The notes under the pieces were generated by a model. That model saw only the letters and a list, made by a program, of their open reading frames with translations. It did not search any database and had not been told where the DNA came from. A stretch of 64,000 nt of DNA from Paractinoplanes ferrugineus (GTDB lineage: Bacteria; Actinomycetota; Actinomycetes; Mycobacteriales; Micromonosporaceae), in the NCBI RefSeq assembly GCF_016862195.1, contig NZ_BOMM01000014.1, positions 124,001-188,000 of the forward strand. The letters run 5' to 3'. Position numbers and translations under genes: made by a program. This document shows, one piece after another, positions 61,382-64,000 of this stretch (within the stretch, counting starts at the first letter, position 1; every line of letters starts with the position of its first letter).

Positions 61382-63613
61382 TCACGGGAAATTCGTGACG
61401 GTACGGGGAACCACCGCGTCCGCCGTGGCCGCGTCGCCGATGTTGTTGACGACGTGGTCGATCGTGCCGGAGGCCAGCGAGATGGTGAAGATGTTGTGCA
61501 GCTTCACCCCGCCGTTGGCCGGTGCCTGGAACCCGTTCGCCGAGTGCACGGCCGGGTTGTTCTGGAAGAACGCGTAGCTGCCCATGCCCCACGCCTCGTG
61601 GCTGGTCACGCTGTCGGCGACCTTGTAGGCCGGGTAGCCGGTGCCGTCACCGCGCCAGGCGGCGTTCGACGGCGGGTCGTACGGCTGCTCGTTCTGCAGG
61701 AAGTACGTCCGTCCGCCGTTGCCGTTCCAGAGCACCTCGGTCTTCTGGTAGTGCTCGACGAACAGGCCGTACGCGGTGACATTCTGACCGTTCACGATCA
61801 GGCCGCTGTCCGCCGTGTTGACCGTCCAGCCGTAGGTGCCGGCGTTGCCGTGGTCGGCACGCCACGCCCAGATGTGGTCGATGATCACGTTGTTGCTGTT
61901 GACCAGCAGGCTGTTGGTGGCCTTGCCGGCGATGTAGCCACCGATCCGGAAGAAGACGTCCTGCACGGTGGTGGGGTTGCCGGCGTGGTTGGCGGATGAG
62001 CCGTTCGGTCCGAGCACCAGCAGGTTCGGCGAGTTGGTGGTGCCCGCGTCGAAGAGGACGCCGGCGATCTTCACCCCGTCGACGTCGGCCACCTGCATCG
62101 CGGTGACGCCGTTGTCCGGGATGATCGTCGCGTAACCGAGGCCGAGCACGACGGTGTTGGCCCGGGTCACGTTGATCGTCTGCTGCACGTGGTAGATCCC
62201 AGGGGTGAAGATCAGGTTCAGGCCCTGGGCGAGCGCCTGGTTGATCGTCGCGGCCGAGTCACCCGGCTTGGCCACATAGAACTGGCTCAGCGGCAGCGAG
62301 GTGCCCGGCGTGTTGCCGTTCACCCACGACGCGCCGGAGGCGTTGGTCTGCAGGTTGGGGACGAAGACGGCGTAGCTGCCGCCGGTCTGGTAGAGGTAGG
62401 GCTTCTCCCGGATCACCGGCGCCGACCCGATGGTGGTGTACGGCGGGTTCGGGAAGCTGGTCGCCGGAGCGCCCTGCACCCCCACGAACACCTGGTTCCA
62501 GACCGCGTTCGAGTTGGACCCGATCTGGCTGTTCCGGGTGAACCATTGCTGCTGCGAGTACTGCCCCTCGACACCGCTGATCCGCGAGTCGGCGATGTAG
62601 CCGCCGGACGCCCAGCCGTAGCCGTTGGGGGCCAGGTTGACGCCACCGTGGACGTCCATCCGCCGGAACGGCGCCGCCTGCGAGACGGCCCACCGGTCGT
62701 CGCCGGACACCGGGTAGAGCGAGAGGTTCTCCACCGACCGCCAGAAGTTCTGCGTCGCGTTGCCCTGGAACCAGCCGGCGTCGACGGTGATGTCACCGTT
62801 GATCCGAGTGTCCTGCGGGTTCTGCCCGAGGCCGACGACCGAGGTGTAGAAGCCGACCTGGATGTTCAGCCCGTTGTAGGTGCCCGGCTTGAACGCCAGG
62901 ACGTAACGCTGGGTGCCGAACTGGTTGGACTCCTGCTGCTTGAAGATCGTGTCGGCCTGGCTCTGGATCGACGCGCTCGACTGGCTCGGGTCGAAGACGA
63001 TCACATTGGCGCCGAGTGAGCCGCCCGCGGGGACGGTCGGTCCGGTCGGCGGCGTGGTCGTGGGGGTCGCCGGCGGGGTGGTGGGTGTGGTCGTGCCGCC
63101 GCCGTAAACCTTGAACTCCCAGAGCGAGTAGCCGTAACCGGTGGTCCGCTGGGTGCCGTACATCCGGACGTAGCGCCCGGTGCCGCTCACTGACAGCGAC
63201 TGGTTCCCACCTGTCGACGTGGTGGTGGAGTAGATCGAGGTCCAGGTGGACGCGTTGGCCGACACCTGGATCTGGAACGCCTTGGCCGCCGCAGTCTCCC
63301 AGTTCAGCTCGACCCGGCTGATCGACTGGGAGCTGCCGAGGTCGACCTGCAGCCACTGCGGGTCGGCGAACGCCGACGCCCAGCGGGTGCCGGTGTTGCC
63401 GTCGACAGCTTCGGAGGCGAGGTAGGCCCCGGCCGCTTCGGTCGACGACGCGGTGGCCGGCTTGCCTTGGGAAAGGAGGGTTTCCGCGGCACTGGCGCCG
63501 ACGGTGGTGAACGCGGCGTACCCGGCGACGACGGCGGCGACGAGGCCACCGACCGCTCCGAGGCGCCAGGGGGAGCGTCTCCGCGGGGGTGCGGAGCTAA
63601 CGGGGATGGTCAT
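61382..63613 (-). CDS. Secreted discoidin (F5/8 type C) plus beta-helix protein
   Basis: 743 residues from ATG 63613, with AGGAGA upstream. A basic N-terminus and hydrophobic segment (LGAVGGLVAAVVAGYAAFTTVGASAA) form the export signal. Residues 45-175 are a discoidin/CBM32-like module (GKPATASSTEAAGAYLASEAVDGNTGTRWAS; WLQVDLGSSQSISRVELNWE; YSLWEFKVYGGG). A Thr/Pro linker follows, then from about 200 a right-handed beta-helix (VIVFDPSQSSASIQSQADTIFKQQ; AFKPGTYNGLNIQVGFYTSVVGLG; TPGIYHVQQTINVTRANTVVLGLG; IIDHIWAWRADHG). Proteins of this build are often mislabelled adenylyl cyclase; the fold suggests a polysaccharide hydrolase or lyase. Substrate unknown. Confidence 0.85.
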   Translation of the reverse strand: MTIPVSSAPPRRRSPWRLGAVGGLVAAVVAGYAAFTTVGASAAETLLSQGKPATASSTEAAGAYLASEAVDGNTGTRWASAFADPQWLQVDLGSSQSISRVELNWETAAAKAFQIQVSANASTWTSIYSTTTSTGGNQSLSVSGTGRYVRMYGTQRTTGYGYSLWEFKVYGGGTTTPTTPPATPTTTPPTGPTVPAGGSLGANVIVFDPSQSSASIQSQADTIFKQQESNQFGTQRYVLAFKPGTYNGLNIQVGFYTSVVGLGQNPQDTRINGDITVDAGWFQGNATQNFWRSVENLSLYPVSGDDRWAVSQAAPFRRMDVHGGVNLAPNGYGWASGGYIADSRISGVEGQYSQQQWFTRNSQIGSNSNAVWNQVFVGVQGAPATSFPNPPYTTIGSAPVIREKPYLYQTGGSYAVFVPNLQTNASGASWVNGNTPGTSLPLSQFYVAKPGDSAATINQALAQGLNLIFTPGIYHVQQTINVTRANTVVLGLGYATIIPDNGVTAMQVADVDGVKIAGVLFDAGTTNSPNLLVLGPNGSSANHAGNPTTVQDVFFRIGGYIAGKATNSLLVNSNNVIIDHIWAWRADHGNAGTYGWTVNTADSGLIVNGQNVTAYGLFVEHYQKTEVLWNGNGGRTYFLQNEQPYDPPSNAAWRGDGTGYPAYKVADSVTSHEAWGMGSYAFFQNNPAVHSANGFQAPANGGVKLHNIFTISLASGTIDHVVNNIGDAATADAVVPRTVTNFP

Positions 63614-63749
63614 TGCTTCTCCTAGGGCGGGGACTTGCAAGGGGGACTGCTTGCACCCTCGGGGAGGCGGAACTCTCCACACATACGGGGAGAGCGCTCC
63701 CCCGCCATCGAAGTTAGGTAGGGGTTCATGCCATGTCCATAGGTGGCCA

Positions 63750-63763
63750 CGGTTCCGGAACCG
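63750..63763. promoter_or_regulatory. Palindrome CGGTTCCGGAACCG
   Basis: Perfect 14-bp palindrome 137 bases upstream of the beta-helix gene, followed by ATCGATAACC. A candidate regulator site. Confidence 0.5.
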
Positions 63764-63908
63764 ATCGATAACCCGGGCGTACTTGTGGATGTCACAACGA
63801 TGCGGGATAGCCGATTGCCCTTTAGGGCAGATGACCTGCTCATGGCATCTTCACAGGTGCCCTTTTGTGGTTGCCGACGGCGCTGCGGAACATCGATAAC
63901 CAAGACCC

Positions 63909-63922
63909 CGGAACCGGTTCCG
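63909..63922. promoter_or_regulatory. Palindrome CGGAACCGGTTCCG
   Basis: Perfect 14-bp palindrome made of the same half-sites as the one at 63750 in swapped order. ATCGATAACC occurs again just before it (63893-63902). Confidence 0.5.
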
Positions 63923-63982
63923 CCGCAGATCAGCAAAAACACCATCGCCCATCGATCCCGGCATTCTGCGCGTTCCGCTGCC

Positions 63983-63996
63983 GGGAAGCGCTTCCC
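63983..63996. promoter_or_regulatory. LacI-family-type operator GGGAAGCGCTTCCC
   Basis: Perfect 14-bp palindrome with central AAGCGCTT, the shape expected of LacI-family operators that control sugar-use genes in actinomycetes. A related imperfect site (GGGGAGAGCGCTCCCC) is at 63687-63702. It probably belongs to the gene on either side of the window's right edge. Confidence 0.6.
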
Positions 63997-64000
63997 CGGA

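Overview
The window is a GC-rich actinobacterial chromosome segment. High GC, abundant GTG/TTG starts, ATGA/GTGA stop-start overlaps, an ECF42 sigma factor with its DGPF partner, a mupirocin-resistant-type IleS behind an actinobacterial T-box, and many secreted polysaccharide-active proteins all point to a filamentous actinomycete. Micromonosporaceae (Actinoplanes-like) is my best guess, but this is inferred from protein style, not from a search.

Layout. 0-4 kb: secreted GH19 chitinase, a small secreted protein, a LuxR-type response regulator whose receiver lacks the phosphoacceptor Asp, and a repetitive anchored protein. 4.8-7.0 kb: a tightly overlapping four-gene cassette (YbaB-like, EspC/WXG100-like, a long helical protein ending in an HEHTH zincin motif, and a small beta-barrel-like protein) that looks like a type VII export/toxin cassette. 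7.4-10.1 kb: a Panacea-domain (SocA-like) antitoxin with two paralogous small partners, and a DUF4143 AAA ATPase. 10.8-20.8 kb: an accessory region that begins at tRNA-Arg(CCT) and may end at a degenerate copy of that tRNA's 3' end. It holds a complete tyrosine recombinase, a membrane protein paired with a degenerate recombinase-like protein, orphan genes with leaderless promoters, and a low-GC, TTA-containing 491-residue orphan. 20.8-25.5 kb: two paralogous small membrane proteins, a sigma-like protein without region 4, and a GT2-like membrane protein coupled to a DivIVA-like coiled coil. 26-27.5 kb: two small secreted low-complexity proteins.

27.6-64 kb is mostly core-like: T-box/ileS, LuxR regulator, MFS, epimerase, secreted beta-helix (GH87-like), EAL-HDOD protein, ECF42/DGPF pair, truncated histidine-kinase-like protein, SAH riboswitch/ahcY, Na+/H+ antiporter, TetR-controlled ABC exporter with a visible operator, an orphan binding lipoprotein coupled to a GGDEF-EAL protein, secreted propeller/LamG pair, M14 carboxypeptidase, MFS, twin roadblock proteins, LacI regulator, an frcBCA-type sugar ABC operon, and a secreted F5/8-type plus beta-helix protein. 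Palindromes typical of LacI-family operators sit at the right edge.

Recurring themes are polysaccharide degradation and sugar uptake (chitinase, GH87-like, discoidin beta-helix, Frc transporter, LacI), and signalling proteins that have lost a catalytic or core part (response regulator, histidine kinase, sigma factor, recombinase). Two RNA switches directly precede the genes they should control.
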